From assembly GCA_900768435.1 (NCBI GenBank), contig CAAGCW010000025.1:1-46963 (forward strand): a stretch of 46,963 bases of DNA, written 5' to 3'. The notes beneath the pieces were generated by a model. It ran no database searches. It was not told the origin of the DNA and was given only the letters and a program-made list of their open reading frames with translations. Below, piece after piece: positions 1 to 7,822 of this stretch (positions are counted from its first letter, which is position 1; the number at the start of each line of letters is the position of its first letter). Source of the DNA: an uncultured Collinsella sp. (lineage in GTDB: Bacteria > Actinomycetota > Coriobacteriia > Coriobacteriales > Coriobacteriaceae). The position numbers were made by a program, and so were the translations under genes.

Positions 1-476
1 CCGTTCGATTCATATGGTTTTAGTATAGGAAAAGGAATTTCTCGGGGCCGCCTCTCGGCGGCCTTGCGAAAAACAAATCCAAGTTAGACCATTTCAAATG
101 GTTCGATGTCTGCCCGGATACGACACAACTGGTGTGTCCATCCTCGCAGTATCCGGTTCTCAAGGTGCACGCCTGGCGGCTGATCCGGTCCGACCGGGCC
201 GCGCGGCAAGGAGATATATTGCCAGACCGGAGGGGCGCCGGGGGCGGGAATCGCGCACTCCATATTTTGTTCACAAATGAATAGGTCCCTCAGTCGCATC
301 ACTGAGGTTAAAACTGAAGCATTGGCTTCTGATATTGGCGATGACCAGCTGGTTTATAGGTGTTAAGGCATCGGTCATCTCTGGAGCGCCACTTTACTCC
401 AAAAGCATCAGCTATTTGTTTCCCGTCGGTAAAAGGCAGGTTTTGTTCGCCAAGCGTTCTTATATATAGAGAAGTT

Positions 477-490
477 CGGGTTCGAACCCG
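477..490. repeat. T-arm-like fragment, distal copy at tRNA-Lys locus
   Basis: A perfect 14-bp palindrome CGGGTTCGAACCCG that matches the core of a tRNA T-arm, in particular GGGTTCGAACCC of the tRNA-Lys at 724-796. No acceptor stem or anticodon arm is attached, so it is not a functional tRNA. It is followed on the plus strand by a terminator-like hairpin, as is the second T-arm-like fragment near 654-665. Confidence 0.6.
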
Positions 491-502
491 TGTCGCGGCA
501 AC

Positions 503-536
503 AAAAAAGTGGCCGGCATCCGCCAGTCGCTTTTTT
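503..536. terminator. Terminator-like hairpin, distal unit of tRNA-Lys array
   Basis: A6G on the left pairs with CT6 on the right around an inner TGG/CCA and CGG/CCG stem with one bulge. It could act in either direction. It sits directly beyond the duplicated tRNA-Lys tail at 544-556, just as the 679-709 terminator sits beyond the real tRNA. Confidence 0.55.
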
Positions 537-543
537 AGTCTAT

Positions 544-556
544 GGTGGGCCGTCAG
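544..556 (-). repeat. Duplicated 3' tail of tRNA-Lys
   Basis: The 13 bases GGTGGGCCGTCAG repeat positions 722-734, which are the acceptor-stem end of the tRNA-Lys plus the bases just downstream. The match stops where the tRNA T-stem would begin. The rest of the tRNA is missing, so this is a tail-only copy. It is followed by a hairpin-rich stretch (557-650) and a T-arm-like fragment near 654-665. Confidence 0.65.
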
Positions 557-678
557 TGGTCCAGCCTGCTCCGCAGGCGGCCGCTGCGGCGCTTCGCGCC
601 TTGCGCGCTGCACTGGCAAACGCTCACGCGTTTACTCAGCTCCGCGCCCCGACGGGTTCGAACCCATGAAAAGGCGAC

Positions 679-709
679 AAAAAAGACGGCCAACCGAAGT
701 TGACCGTCT
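679..709 (-). terminator. tRNA-Lys terminator
   Basis: On the minus strand an 11-bp stem with one U-G wobble (arms 699-709 and 684-694, four-base loop) is followed by a run of six T. It lies 15 bases downstream of the tRNA-Lys 3' end. Confidence 0.75.
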
Positions 710-723
710 CAACAATCTTTGGG

Positions 724-796
724 TGGGCCGTCAGGGGTTCGAACCCTGGACCTTGGGATTAAAAGTCCCCTGCTCTGCCAGCTGAGCTAACGGCCC
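724..796 (-). tRNA. tRNA-Lys (anticodon TTT)
   Basis: Read on the minus strand this folds as a complete cloverleaf. The acceptor stem GGGCCGT pairs with ACGGCCC, with A as discriminator. The D-arm is TAGCTCAGCTGGCAGAGCA, the anticodon loop is CTTTTAA (anticodon TTT), and the T-loop is TTCGAAC. CCA is not encoded. A terminator follows at 679-709. The gene stands alone, 29 bases beyond the end of the aminopeptidase gene on the same strand. Its tail is partly duplicated at 544-556. Confidence 0.95.
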
Positions 797-824
797 GCGG
801 GTGGCATTGTACCACGGTCTGGGA

Positions 825-2105
825 CTATTCCCAACTCCATTGGCCGTTCTGGAAAATCACAACTTCACGTCCATCGGGCGTAATACCCGCAATATCGATG
901 TCGTCCGTACCGATCATAAAGTCGACATGCGCGCTCGAAACGTTGACGCCATGCTCCAGGAGCTCCTCTTTGGACATGTCGTACCCGCCTTCGATGCATT
1001 CAGGGAAACCAACACCCAACGCAAGGTGACAGCTGGCATTCTCGTCATAGAGCGTGTCATAGAACAGAACTCCGCTTTCGCGAATCGGCGTATTCTTGGA
1101 GATAAGCGCGACCTCACCCAAATGAGCGGCGCCTTCATCGGTGTCAATAATGCTCGCAAGCGTCGCCTTGCCCACACGAGCATCGTAGTCCACTACGCGG
1201 CCACCCTCGAACTTAATCCAAAAATCGTCAACCTTGTTACCGTGGTGAATGAGCGGCATAGCCGAATACACGATACCGTCGGCACGCATACGATCAGGCG
1301 AGGTGAAGACCTCCTCGGTGGGAATGTTGGGGAAGAAGGGGTGCCCATCGGGCGTCTTGCCTTTGCCGCCGGCCCACTCATGGCCCTTCGTCATACCAAT
1401 CGTCAGATCAGTTCCGTTCGAAGCGGTGTAATGCAGGCAGTCAAAACGATTGTCGTTCAGGAAGCGCAAATTCTTTTCGAATGCGGCGTCATGGAGTTCC
1501 CAATCGCTCTCCGGGTCCTGGCCATCGGCGCGAGCGGTGTGCAGAATCGCATTCCACAGCTTATAGATTGCGACCTCATCGGCGTCTCCCGGGAACACCT
1601 CGCGCGCCCAGGCAACGACCGGCGCGCCGGCGATGCACCACGGGTTGATGTTGTAGTCCAGTCCGCGGCGGAAGACCTTGCACTGCGTGTTCCTTGCCTT
1701 AGAAGCTGCAGCAGGCTTAGCGGGATCGATGCCCTTAAGGGCGGCAGGGTCCGCACCCTCGATAAAGATAAAGCAGGCACCATCCTGGGCCAGTGAATCA
1801 AGCTGCAGGCGCTTCCACTCGGGCGTCTGCTCAAAATAGCTTTTCTCGACATGCTCGTACGTGAGCCTCGTCACGGCGTCATCGGCCCAAATAACCGTCA
1901 CGTGACCGGCACCGGAGGCATAGGCCTCCGCGACCACCACGCGCGCAAACGGCGCGCACTCGACCGGAGCCTGAACGACAACCTCCTGGCCGGGCTTGAC
2001 GTTTACGCCCTTGCGGACAACCAGGCGCGCATAGTTTTTAATCTTGGGCTCTAGGGCCTTCATGCCCTCCAGAGCCTCTTCGACCGTCAGGGCAGCTCGA
2101 ATCAT
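825..2105 (-). CDS. M29-family metallo-aminopeptidase (AmpS/PepS type)
   Basis: The protein of 426 residues reads as a thermophilic-metalloprotease family M29 aminopeptidase, a cytosolic enzyme that removes N-terminal residues from peptides using two metal ions. Family hallmarks visible are the N-terminal region with NYARLVVRKGVNVKPGQEV, the central segment TDLTIGMTKGHEWAGG, the acidic and histidine-containing C-terminal half (NIPTEEVFTSPD, EGGRVVDYDA, and the HVDFMIG and IDIAG blocks) and the typical length of about 400-420 residues. An upstream in-frame ATG at 2117 lacks a ribosome-binding site. The ATG at 2105 has GGAGT seven bases upstream, so I chose that start. It is probably monocistronic: a terminator (2138-2163) separates it from the upstream gene on the same strand, and tRNA-Lys follows. 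Likely role is peptide turnover or nutrition. The family is secure but the substrate range is unknown. Confidence 0.9.
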   Translation of the reverse strand: MIRAALTVEEALEGMKALEPKIKNYARLVVRKGVNVKPGQEVVVQAPVECAPFARVVVAEAYASGAGHVTVIWADDAVTRLTYEHVEKSYFEQTPEWKRLQLDSLAQDGACFIFIEGADPAALKGIDPAKPAAASKARNTQCKVFRRGLDYNINPWCIAGAPVVAWAREVFPGDADEVAIYKLWNAILHTARADGQDPESDWELHDAAFEKNLRFLNDNRFDCLHYTASNGTDLTIGMTKGHEWAGGKGKTPDGHPFFPNIPTEEVFTSPDRMRADGIVYSAMPLIHHGNKVDDFWIKFEGGRVVDYDARVGKATLASIIDTDEGAAHLGEVALISKNTPIRESGVLFYDTLYDENASCHLALGVGFPECIEGGYDMSKEELLEHGVNVSSAHVDFMIGTDDIDIAGITPDGREVVIFQNGQWSWE

Positions 2106-2137
2106 GTGCCACTCCATCTATCTATAGAACAGTAAAA

Positions 2138-2163
2138 AGGCACGCCGCAAAAACGACGCGCCT
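2138..2163 (-). terminator. Terminator after the purC-membrane protein operon
   Basis: On the minus strand a 10-bp stem, fully paired if two G-U wobbles are allowed, with a six-base loop is followed by five T. It ends the transcript of the 2194-2769 gene before the aminopeptidase gene starts. Confidence 0.75.
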
Positions 2164-2193
2164 ATATCTTAGCGATAAGTATGCATGCAAACG

Positions 2194-2769
2194 CTACTTC
2201 TTCTTGGAGTCCTTCTTGTCCTCCTCGGCAGCCGAGCGCTCGATAAGGGCGTTGAGCTTGTTCTCGGACATGCCCTCGGCCTGCGTGCGGTACATGTTGC
2301 GCAGGGGACGAATACGAACGAAGTCGTAGATGAAGTCACCCAAAATGACGACGTAGGACAAAACAATGCCGACCATCTGGACAGGGCTGGACACCATGCC
2401 AGCGGGAGCGAAGTACAGCGAAGCCCAAATGGCCACGACGAGCACCATGCCGATAGTGAGCACGGCCCACCAGATGCGGCGGCGCTTGGTGTAGTCCTCA
2501 TCCTGCTTGAGAAGGATATTCGACACCGTGTAGATGCGATCCTCCTTGGCGCGCTGCTTAGCCTTGCGGGCGCGCTTCTCCTCTTTAGAGAGGCCCTCGA
2601 GATTCTCGCCCTTCTCGAGCTCTTTGCGGCGTGCCTTAGACGAAGCCGGCACGACGCGGACAGAGCTCGCTGCCTGACGGGCGGGCTTGGCGGATGCAGC
2701 GGACTTGCGCGCAACCCCGGTAACCTCGTGGGATTGCGTGCGCTTGTTCGTGGCGCTACGGGTACTCAC
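2194..2769 (-). CDS. Small membrane protein of unknown function, coupled to purC
   Basis: The protein has 191 residues. Residues 1-75 are basic and Ala/Ser/Lys-rich and likely disordered. Two transmembrane segments follow (about 101-121 and 130-150, WWAVLTIGMVLVVAIWASLYF and VQMVGIVLSYVVILGDFIY), then a short charged tail ending KKDSKKK. The GTG start comes immediately after the purC stop codon, with AAGGAG nine bases upstream inside purC, so translation is probably coupled to purC. I do not recognise a family. The Lys-rich N-terminus and two-helix hairpin resemble actinobacterial conserved membrane proteins with no assigned role. Co-transcription with a purine gene is seen in the sequence; a functional link to purine synthesis is not shown. 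Confidence 0.8.
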   Translation of the reverse strand: MSTRSATNKRTQSHEVTGVARKSAASAKPARQAASSVRVVPASSKARRKELEKGENLEGLSKEEKRARKAKQRAKEDRIYTVSNILLKQDEDYTKRRRIWWAVLTIGMVLVVAIWASLYFAPAGMVSSPVQMVGIVLSYVVILGDFIYDFVRIRPLRNMYRTQAEGMSENKLNALIERSAAEEDKKDSKKK

Positions 2770-3657
2770 TTATGCGTTCTCCTTCATGCTTGTGAACTGG
2801 GAGCCCGTAATGATCTGGAAGGCCTCGCGATAGCGCTCGGACGTGCCATCGATGACCTCGGCGGGCAGGTGCGGGGTCTCCCCCGTCATATCCCAGTTGG
2901 CTTTGAGCCAATTGCGGACGAATTGCTTGTCGTAGCTGGGCTGAATCTTGCCCTCCTCGTAGCTGGCGGCAGGCCAGAAACGGCTGGAGTCGGGCGTGAG
3001 GCACTCGTCGATCAGCGTAACCTTGCCATCGATGACACCGAACTCGAACTTGGTGTCGGCAATGATGATGCCACGGGTCGCTGCATACTCGGCGGCAGCC
3101 TTGTAGATCTTGAGGGAAAGGTCGCGAATCTGCGTGGCGATGTCCTCGCCCACGATCTCGCAGCAACGCTCGAACGAGATGTTCTCGTCGTGGTCACCGA
3201 TCTCGGCCTTCGTGGACGGCGTGAACAGCGGCTCGGGAAGCTTGGAAGCCTCGGTCAGGCCCTCAGGCAGCTGGATGCCGCAGACGGTGCCGTTCTCGTC
3301 GTAGGTCTTCTTGCCCGAACCGGTCAGATAGCCGCGGACGATGCACTCGATAGGAATCGTCTGGGCCTTCTTAACCAGCATGGCGCGGCCGGCGAGGTAG
3401 TCACGATACTCAGCAAACTCCTCGGGGAAATCCGCCGGGTCGATGGAAACGAGGTGGTTGGGAACGATGCCGGCAAACTTATCGAACCAGAATGCCGAGA
3501 TGCGGTTGAGCACCTCTCCCTTAAACGGAATCTCGTCGGGAAGAATGAAGTCGAACGCAGAAATGCGGTCGGTGGCGACCATCAGCAGGTTTTCACCGGC
3601 ATCGTAGATATCACGAACCTTGCCACGGGAATCCGGACGACGCTCCATCGTTGTCAC
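2770..3657 (-). CDS. purC: Phosphoribosylaminoimidazole-succinocarboxamide synthase
   Basis: SAICAR synthetase joins aspartate to CAIR using ATP, step eight of IMP synthesis in the cytosol. The 295-residue protein carries family motifs GKVRDIYD near the N-terminus, DRISAFDFILPDEIPFKG, a central ECIVRGYLTGSG and the C-terminal IIADTKFEFG and DECLTPDSSRFW blocks. Length fits the longer PurC form. An in-frame GTG at 3666 overlaps its own Shine-Dalgarno, while the GTG at 3657 has AAGGAG (3666-3671) eight bases upstream, so the latter is the start. It is the first gene of a two-gene operon with the downstream membrane protein. purB, which acts next in the pathway, lies about 5 kb away on the same strand but is separated by other genes. 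Confidence 0.95.
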   Translation of the reverse strand: MTTMERRPDSRGKVRDIYDAGENLLMVATDRISAFDFILPDEIPFKGEVLNRISAFWFDKFAGIVPNHLVSIDPADFPEEFAEYRDYLAGRAMLVKKAQTIPIECIVRGYLTGSGKKTYDENGTVCGIQLPEGLTEASKLPEPLFTPSTKAEIGDHDENISFERCCEIVGEDIATQIRDLSLKIYKAAAEYAATRGIIIADTKFEFGVIDGKVTLIDECLTPDSSRFWPAASYEEGKIQPSYDKQFVRNWLKANWDMTGETPHLPAEVIDGTSERYREAFQIITGSQFTSMKENA

Positions 3658-3766
3658 GTGAGTCACTCCTTACCAAAATACGACAGTAATGCGGGTTCTT
3701 TCCCGCACGTTTTCGCAAACTCGGAGCGGCAGGGACGAAACCCCTCCTTCACCGAATAGCGAAAAG

Positions 3767-5332
3767 CTAGTGCTCCATTGTAGTAGATGCCGCGTCCGCC
3801 GTGTGCTCGCGAGGCAGATGAATCGTAAAAGTCGTACCCTTTCCAAGCTCCGACTCCACGGATATGTAGCCGTGATGGCGCTCGACGATCTGTTTAGTCA
3901 CGGCGAGGCCCACGCCCAGACCGCCCGCCTCACGGGCACGGCTGGCATCGGCGCGCCAAAAACGGCCGAAGATGCGCGACAAGTCATCCTTGGCAATACC
4001 GATGCCGGTATCAGAAACGGCAATGCTGACGTGTTTGCGGTCACTGAGCACCGACACCACGACCCAACCGCCCTCGGGGGTGTAGCGCATGGCGTTGCTC
4101 ATGAGATTGATGACGCATTGTGTGATCATGTCGGGATCGGCTTCGACGACATCGTCGTGACCTTGGGTCTCGTCAGCAAAGCGCAAGCGCAGATCGCGGT
4201 CGACAAACAGGCGCTCCTGGGCATTGACGATGGAACGCACGAAAGGAACCATGTCCACCGGCTCAAGGTTGAGCGGAGCCGTGCTGTTTTCCATGCGCGA
4301 CAGGTCGAGCATCTGCTGCACCAGACGAGCCAGGCGACGCGTCTCGGAAGCAACAGTCTCCAAGTGCTCATCGTCGGTAGGATATACGCCATCCTGCATG
4401 GCCTCGACCGTTGCGAGCATGGCCATAAGCGGAGTACGAAGTTCGTGAGCCACGTCCGAGGTCAAACGTTTCTCGTGTTTCATATCCTTCTCGAGCGAAG
4501 TGGCCATCTCATCGAACGTCTCGCCCAGTTGATCGATCTCGTCATCGCCGCGCAAGCCCGTACGAGCAGACAGATCGCCATCGCGAATTTGCTTGGCCGT
4601 GCTGGTAATACGGTGAATCGGCTTGGTGAGCATGCGCGACACGAGTGATCCGATAACGACCGAAATGCAAACTGCAACAACCGCAGCAAGGGCCATGGCG
4701 TTAAAGGTCTTCTCCCTAAACGCAGAATCTGCCTTGGTGAGCAAGGCATCGGAGCCGATGGCCCACAGCTTTACTTGTCCGACATGCTCGCCGGAAGACG
4801 TTATGATTTCGACGTTTGCAACGCTATCGGAGCCGGTGGGAGCCGACGAGACCGGACTATGCGATGCTTTTTTCCCGCTCGAGCTGCTCGACGCTGATTC
4901 GTTCTCGCGCACATCGGCGGTCGCGCTTGCCGAAGGCCATGAGTCGTCATAAACGACAACGCCTTTCTTGTTGACGACCTGCATACCCAAATCGTCGGAC
5001 ACCAAGCTCGATGTCGCGACCGTACGTAGCTCGCCCGCAGTCCAATTGCCGTTTTCCTCATACGACGTCGCAAGCTTTTCGGCAGCGGAATTTGCGATTT
5101 CGACGATATTGGAGCGCGTGTAATCCGAAAAGACCGTGCCCCACACAACAGAGACCACGCCCACCAGCACCAATACCGTCATGAGCGATGTCAGAGCAAA
5201 AGCAAGTGCCATGCGCGAGGGATAGCTCATCGTTGGCCGTGAATCGGAGCGAGGCGTGTTCCAACTAGCCTTGGAACCCGCCTCGCTCTCCTGCTTGTGC
5301 TTTTGTCCGATTTCAAAGCGCGCAGGTGTCAT
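3767..5332 (-). CDS. Two-component sensor histidine kinase
   Basis: The protein has 521 residues. A cytoplasmic leader is followed by TM1 (about 41-68), an extracellular domain (about 69-209) with a Ser-rich low-complexity stretch near 145-170, TM2 (about 210-234) and a HAMP domain (about 235-285). The HisKA dimerisation helix contains the phospho-acceptor His296 in SDVAHELRTPL. The HATPase domain has an N-box (Asn413 in NLMSNAMRYTP), G1 (DTGIGI, 441-446) and G2 (GGLGVGLAV). It senses an unknown extracellular cue and phosphorylates the response regulator encoded 11 bases upstream. The Shine-Dalgarno (AGGG) is weak, so the start could also be Met35 or Met41, which would drop part of the leader. 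The arrangement resembles PhoR/VanS-type kinases, but the signal cannot be read from the sequence. Confidence 0.93.
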   Translation of the reverse strand: MTPARFEIGQKHKQESEAGSKASWNTPRSDSRPTMSYPSRMALAFALTSLMTVLVLVGVVSVVWGTVFSDYTRSNIVEIANSAAEKLATSYEENGNWTAGELRTVATSSLVSDDLGMQVVNKKGVVVYDDSWPSASATADVRENESASSSSSGKKASHSPVSSAPTGSDSVANVEIITSSGEHVGQVKLWAIGSDALLTKADSAFREKTFNAMALAAVVAVCISVVIGSLVSRMLTKPIHRITSTAKQIRDGDLSARTGLRGDDEIDQLGETFDEMATSLEKDMKHEKRLTSDVAHELRTPLMAMLATVEAMQDGVYPTDDEHLETVASETRRLARLVQQMLDLSRMENSTAPLNLEPVDMVPFVRSIVNAQERLFVDRDLRLRFADETQGHDDVVEADPDMITQCVINLMSNAMRYTPEGGWVVVSVLSDRKHVSIAVSDTGIGIAKDDLSRIFGRFWRADASRAREAGGLGVGLAVTKQIVERHHGYISVESELGKGTTFTIHLPREHTADAASTTMEH

Positions 5333-5343
5333 ATGTGATTTCC

Positions 5344-6066
5344 CTATTTCTCGTCCGACTTATCGGTCTTGGCCGGAGCCTCGAAGCGATAGCCGACACC
5401 GTGGACGGTGTAGAGCCACTTGGGCTTCTTGGGATCATCGCCCAGCTTGGCGCGAAGGTTCTTCACGTGGCTATCGATGGTGCGCTCATAGCCCTCAAAG
5501 TCGTAGCCGAGCACCTTCTCGACCAGCTCCATGCGGTTGTAGACGCGACCGGGGTGACGGGCAAGCGTGGTGAGCAGCTTAAACTCGGAAGCCGTCAGGT
5601 CGACTTCCTTGCCCTCGACCAAAATCTTGTGGCCCGAGATATCGATGACCAGATCGCCGAAGTCGAGTACCTCGACGGCTGGCTCATCGGCCTGATGGGC
5701 ACGGCGGAACAGAGCGCGAACGCGCGCGACAAGCTCGCGCGGCGAGAACGGCTTAATCAGATAGTCGTCGGCGCCGAGCTCAAGACCGATAATACGGTCC
5801 TCGATCTCGCCCTTGGCAGTCAGCATGATGATGGGGACATCCGAGGTATCGCGAATGGTGCGGCAAACGCGCTCGCCGGGGATCTTGGGGAGCATAAGGT
5901 CGAGCACGACCAGGTCAAACTGATGCTTCTCGAACTCCTCGATCGCGGACTGGCCGTCGCCGACACCCACAACCCAGTAGCCTTCGCGCTCGAGATAGGC
6001 AGCGACGGCGTCACGGATTGCCTTCTCATCCTCGACCAGCAGAATCTTTTTTGCATCTGAAGCCAT
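5344..6066 (-). CDS. OmpR/PhoB-family response regulator
   Basis: The protein has 240 residues. The receiver domain (1-120) has acidic residues VEDE near 11-14, phospho-acceptor Asp56 in VVLDLMLP, Thr83 and Lys105 (LIKPF). A winged-helix DNA-binding domain (about 140-230) has the typical LTASEFKLL, HPGRVYNR and VHGVGYRFE motifs. When phosphorylated by the kinase encoded just downstream it should bind promoter repeats as a dimer. A TTG codon at 6087 would add seven residues, but the ATG at 6066 has a G-rich ribosome-binding site about eight bases upstream and is preferred. It is the first gene of the two-component operon. The regulon is not evident; the adjacent lipoprotein is a possible but unproven target. 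Confidence 0.95.
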   Translation of the reverse strand: MASDAKKILLVEDEKAIRDAVAAYLEREGYWVVGVGDGQSAIEEFEKHQFDLVVLDLMLPKIPGERVCRTIRDTSDVPIIMLTAKGEIEDRIIGLELGADDYLIKPFSPRELVARVRALFRRAHQADEPAVEVLDFGDLVIDISGHKILVEGKEVDLTASEFKLLTTLARHPGRVYNRMELVEKVLGYDFEGYERTIDSHVKNLRAKLGDDPKKPKWLYTVHGVGYRFEAPAKTDKSDEK

Positions 6067-6121
6067 AACACGGCCCCCCTGTCTCAATCAGCTAAGAACA
6101 AGCCCATTTTAACGCACCTGA

Positions 6122-6158
6122 GCCCGCCGGATGCCACTATGACGCGGCAGCTCGGCGG
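6122..6158. other. GC-rich hairpin between lipoprotein and response-regulator genes
   Basis: GCCCGCCG (6122-6129) pairs perfectly with CGGCGGGC (6151-6158) around a 21-base loop. It lies downstream of the lipoprotein gene and upstream of the response regulator, both on the minus strand. No T-run follows on the minus strand, so it may be a weak or factor-assisted terminator, or part of the response-regulator leader. Confidence 0.4.
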
Positions 6159-6219
6159 GCGGTACTCACAATTACAACGCGTTTATTCCCCTGTTGGCGC
6201 CTTTTTAACCCCTCTAAGC

Positions 6220-7431
6220 TTAAAGAGAGAATAGGCGTGCGGTGACCGTCTCGGGTATACCCTGGCTGTTGCGCACCGTGGCGTACGTAAGAAATGAGTC
6301 CGATTTTCCCGCCGTAGCTGGATAATCGCCATATTCCAAAGCGCGGTCGGGCGACAGTAGCGAGCCATAGGTCTTGGCAGAGGTGTCGATGAGAAAATGC
6401 GATGCCTGTACCTTAACGAGATATTTATTCTTCTTGCCGGCAGCACATGCGAGCGGCTCGCGGGACAGGAAGAGGTATGGCCCTCCCTCATTACCGATAT
6501 ACGTGCCCATGTTGCCCAGGCTGCCCACGCCACTATAGGTCGCCTCGATAGAAAACACGAAGGTATCGCCCATATATACGGCCTCGAAAGGCGAGACTGA
6601 CGAGGGAAGGACTAGCTGGGCACGTTTGGTGTTGTTGCCATCGGTCAGATCGATTGCCGTTATGCCGTAGTAGACGCCCTCGTCGTTGCGGACACGCGGC
6701 GAGATGGTCAAAATGCCGTCGCTCACGCGCGGGGCCGACGCAAAGCGGCCCGTCGATTTCCAAATTGTCTCGGCCTTGGATTCATCAAGCGAGCGACGAT
6801 AGCAAAACGAATCACTACTCGTTTTATTGCCGCCTGCCGAAGGCATTTTATACCAGATGGCTGATGACCCGAACGCCGTAAACAGTGGCGGATCGTAGTC
6901 CTTGCCACCTCGATCGAGCTCAACCACGTCGCCAGAGAGCGAAGCGCCCGACAGATTTTGAGCGTAGAGCTTCCACGATGAACTGGCAAAGTTCATCTCA
7001 ACCCACGCAAACACGCCGTCGCCGGCACGGACATCGTAAAAAGCATATCCCGTGCCCTCGATAGGATTCTCAATTAATGTGGTAAGCGAGCCATCGCCCA
7101 GGTTGAGCACACCGAGTGTGTTGGCGTGCAGTGCCGATGCGGGCGCCATCATTGCCGCAGCATAGTCACCATCGCAGTAGTACAGCAACGTGCCCAGCGG
7201 CAGCGTCCACGATGCCGCCGGCTCAAGATCGATGTCAACTGCCTCGTACTCATCAGTGATCGAGACAATCTTCGAATCGTCCTTGATAACCTGCGGCTCG
7301 CCAGCGGCATCATCACTGGTGCCTGTTTTTTTCGAACATCCGGCAAGCACCGTGGCAGCGCCCGCGGCAGCTCCACCGAGCACAAAGCCGCGACGCGATA
7401 TTCCGTTCTTGATGTGGTCGGCGATACCCAT
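6220..7431 (-). CDS. Tat-exported lipoprotein with beta-propeller-like body
   Basis: The protein has 403 residues. The N-terminus combines a twin-arginine motif (SRRGFVLGG, Arg13-Arg14) with a lipobox LAGC (Cys32), so it is probably exported folded and then lipid-anchored at the outer face of the membrane. The body has recurring beta-rich segments with W and Y (SWKLYAQNLSG, SAIWYKMPSA, AETIWKS, FVFSIEATYSG) that resemble the blades of a TolB-like or WD-type propeller. No catalytic motif is visible. The ATG overlaps the stop of the upstream TSCPD gene by one base (TAATG), so the two are translationally coupled. Longer in-frame starts would run into the upstream gene and bury the Tat signal. 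The specific function is unknown. Confidence 0.85.
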   Translation of the reverse strand: MGIADHIKNGISRRGFVLGGAAAGAATVLAGCSKKTGTSDDAAGEPQVIKDDSKIVSITDEYEAVDIDLEPAASWTLPLGTLLYYCDGDYAAAMMAPASALHANTLGVLNLGDGSLTTLIENPIEGTGYAFYDVRAGDGVFAWVEMNFASSSWKLYAQNLSGASLSGDVVELDRGGKDYDPPLFTAFGSSAIWYKMPSAGGNKTSSDSFCYRRSLDESKAETIWKSTGRFASAPRVSDGILTISPRVRNDEGVYYGITAIDLTDGNNTKRAQLVLPSSVSPFEAVYMGDTFVFSIEATYSGVGSLGNMGTYIGNEGGPYLFLSREPLACAAGKKNKYLVKVQASHFLIDTSAKTYGSLLSPDRALEYGDYPATAGKSDSFLTYATVRNSQGIPETVTARLFSL

Positions 7432-7694
7432 TAGGCGATCTCGGCGCGAGCGGCCTCGATAGCGCGCGTAAGCTGATCGGCGCAAGAGGTCTTCTTCATG
7501 CCGCAGGTATTGCCGGCAAGAACCTCGATCACACGGTCAGCAGGAGCGCCCTCGACCAGTTTGGAGATGGCCTTGAGGTTGCCATCGCAGCCGCCGGTAA
7601 ACTCAACGCCCAGCACCTTGCTGCCATCGTCAGAGAGATTGAGGTGAATATTGCGAGCACACACGCCCTGAGGCTTGTAATCAAACGAAATCAT
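7431..7694 (-). CDS. TSCPD-domain protein (TIGR03905-like)
   Basis: The protein has 87 residues. It carries the small cysteine-containing TSCPD fold: residues FTGGCDGNLKAISKLVEG and the diagnostic TSCADQL near the C-terminus. Cysteines also occur at GVCARN and NTCGMKK. The domain is known as the C-terminal part of some ribonucleotide reductases and as stand-alone proteins, with a presumed nucleic-acid or metal-binding role that has not been settled. The start is ATG with GAGAGGGG five bases upstream. It is followed by the Tat lipoprotein with a one-base stop-start overlap. The pairing with an exported lipoprotein has no obvious explanation. Confidence 0.85.
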   Translation of the reverse strand: MISFDYKPQGVCARNIHLNLSDDGSKVLGVEFTGGCDGNLKAISKLVEGAPADRVIEVLAGNTCGMKKTSCADQLTRAIEAARAEIA

Positions 7695-7758
7695 GCGATC
7701 CCCTCTCAGAATGTTATTCGAGACGACTATTATCCCCGTCTTTCCCTAAATGCAACGA

Positions 7759-7796
7759 GGCGCTTTGCCGGCAACACACATTACCAGCAAAGCGCC
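7759..7796 (-). terminator. Hairpin downstream of purB
   Basis: GGCGCTTTGC (7759-7768) pairs perfectly with GCAAAGCGCC (7787-7796) around an 18-base loop. It lies 27 bases past the purB stop, between purB and the next minus-strand gene. There is no strong T-tract, so termination would be weak or factor-assisted. Confidence 0.5.
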
Positions 7797-7822
7797 CTAA
7801 AAAGCTAACGTTATGCCCGAAC

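Larger units (their letters stand above)
1..723. other. Non-coding region with hairpins and tRNA-tail repeats
   Basis: No convincing protein gene is present: the open frames here overlap each other on both strands and lack Shine-Dalgarno sequences and recognisable domains. Positions 1-300 read on the minus strand as a string of hairpins. One is a nested stem between about 107 and 153, with a 7-bp outer stem CGGATAC/GTATCCG and an inner ACACA/TGTGT. Another is a GC-rich hairpin GGCCGCC-GAGA-GGCGGCC at about 46-63. A third, CCTCAGT/ACTGAGG, lies near 287-306. This could be a structured RNA or the decayed edge of a repeat, and I cannot name a family. Positions 470-720 hold tRNA-tail copies and terminators, listed separately. 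Confidence 0.45.

Noticed and set aside
160..200. Short resemblance to a 16S rRNA segment (GCCTGGCGGC-like)
   Set aside because: Only a few bases match and neighbouring rRNA motifs are absent; it is chance.
360..785. Open frame of 141 codons running through the repeats and tRNA-Lys
   Set aside because: It overlaps a certain tRNA on the opposite strand and is built from repeat and hairpin sequence.
3691..3706. GCGGG/CCCGC hairpin between the histidine kinase gene and purC
   Set aside because: The stem is only five base pairs and no T-run follows; too weak to call a terminator.
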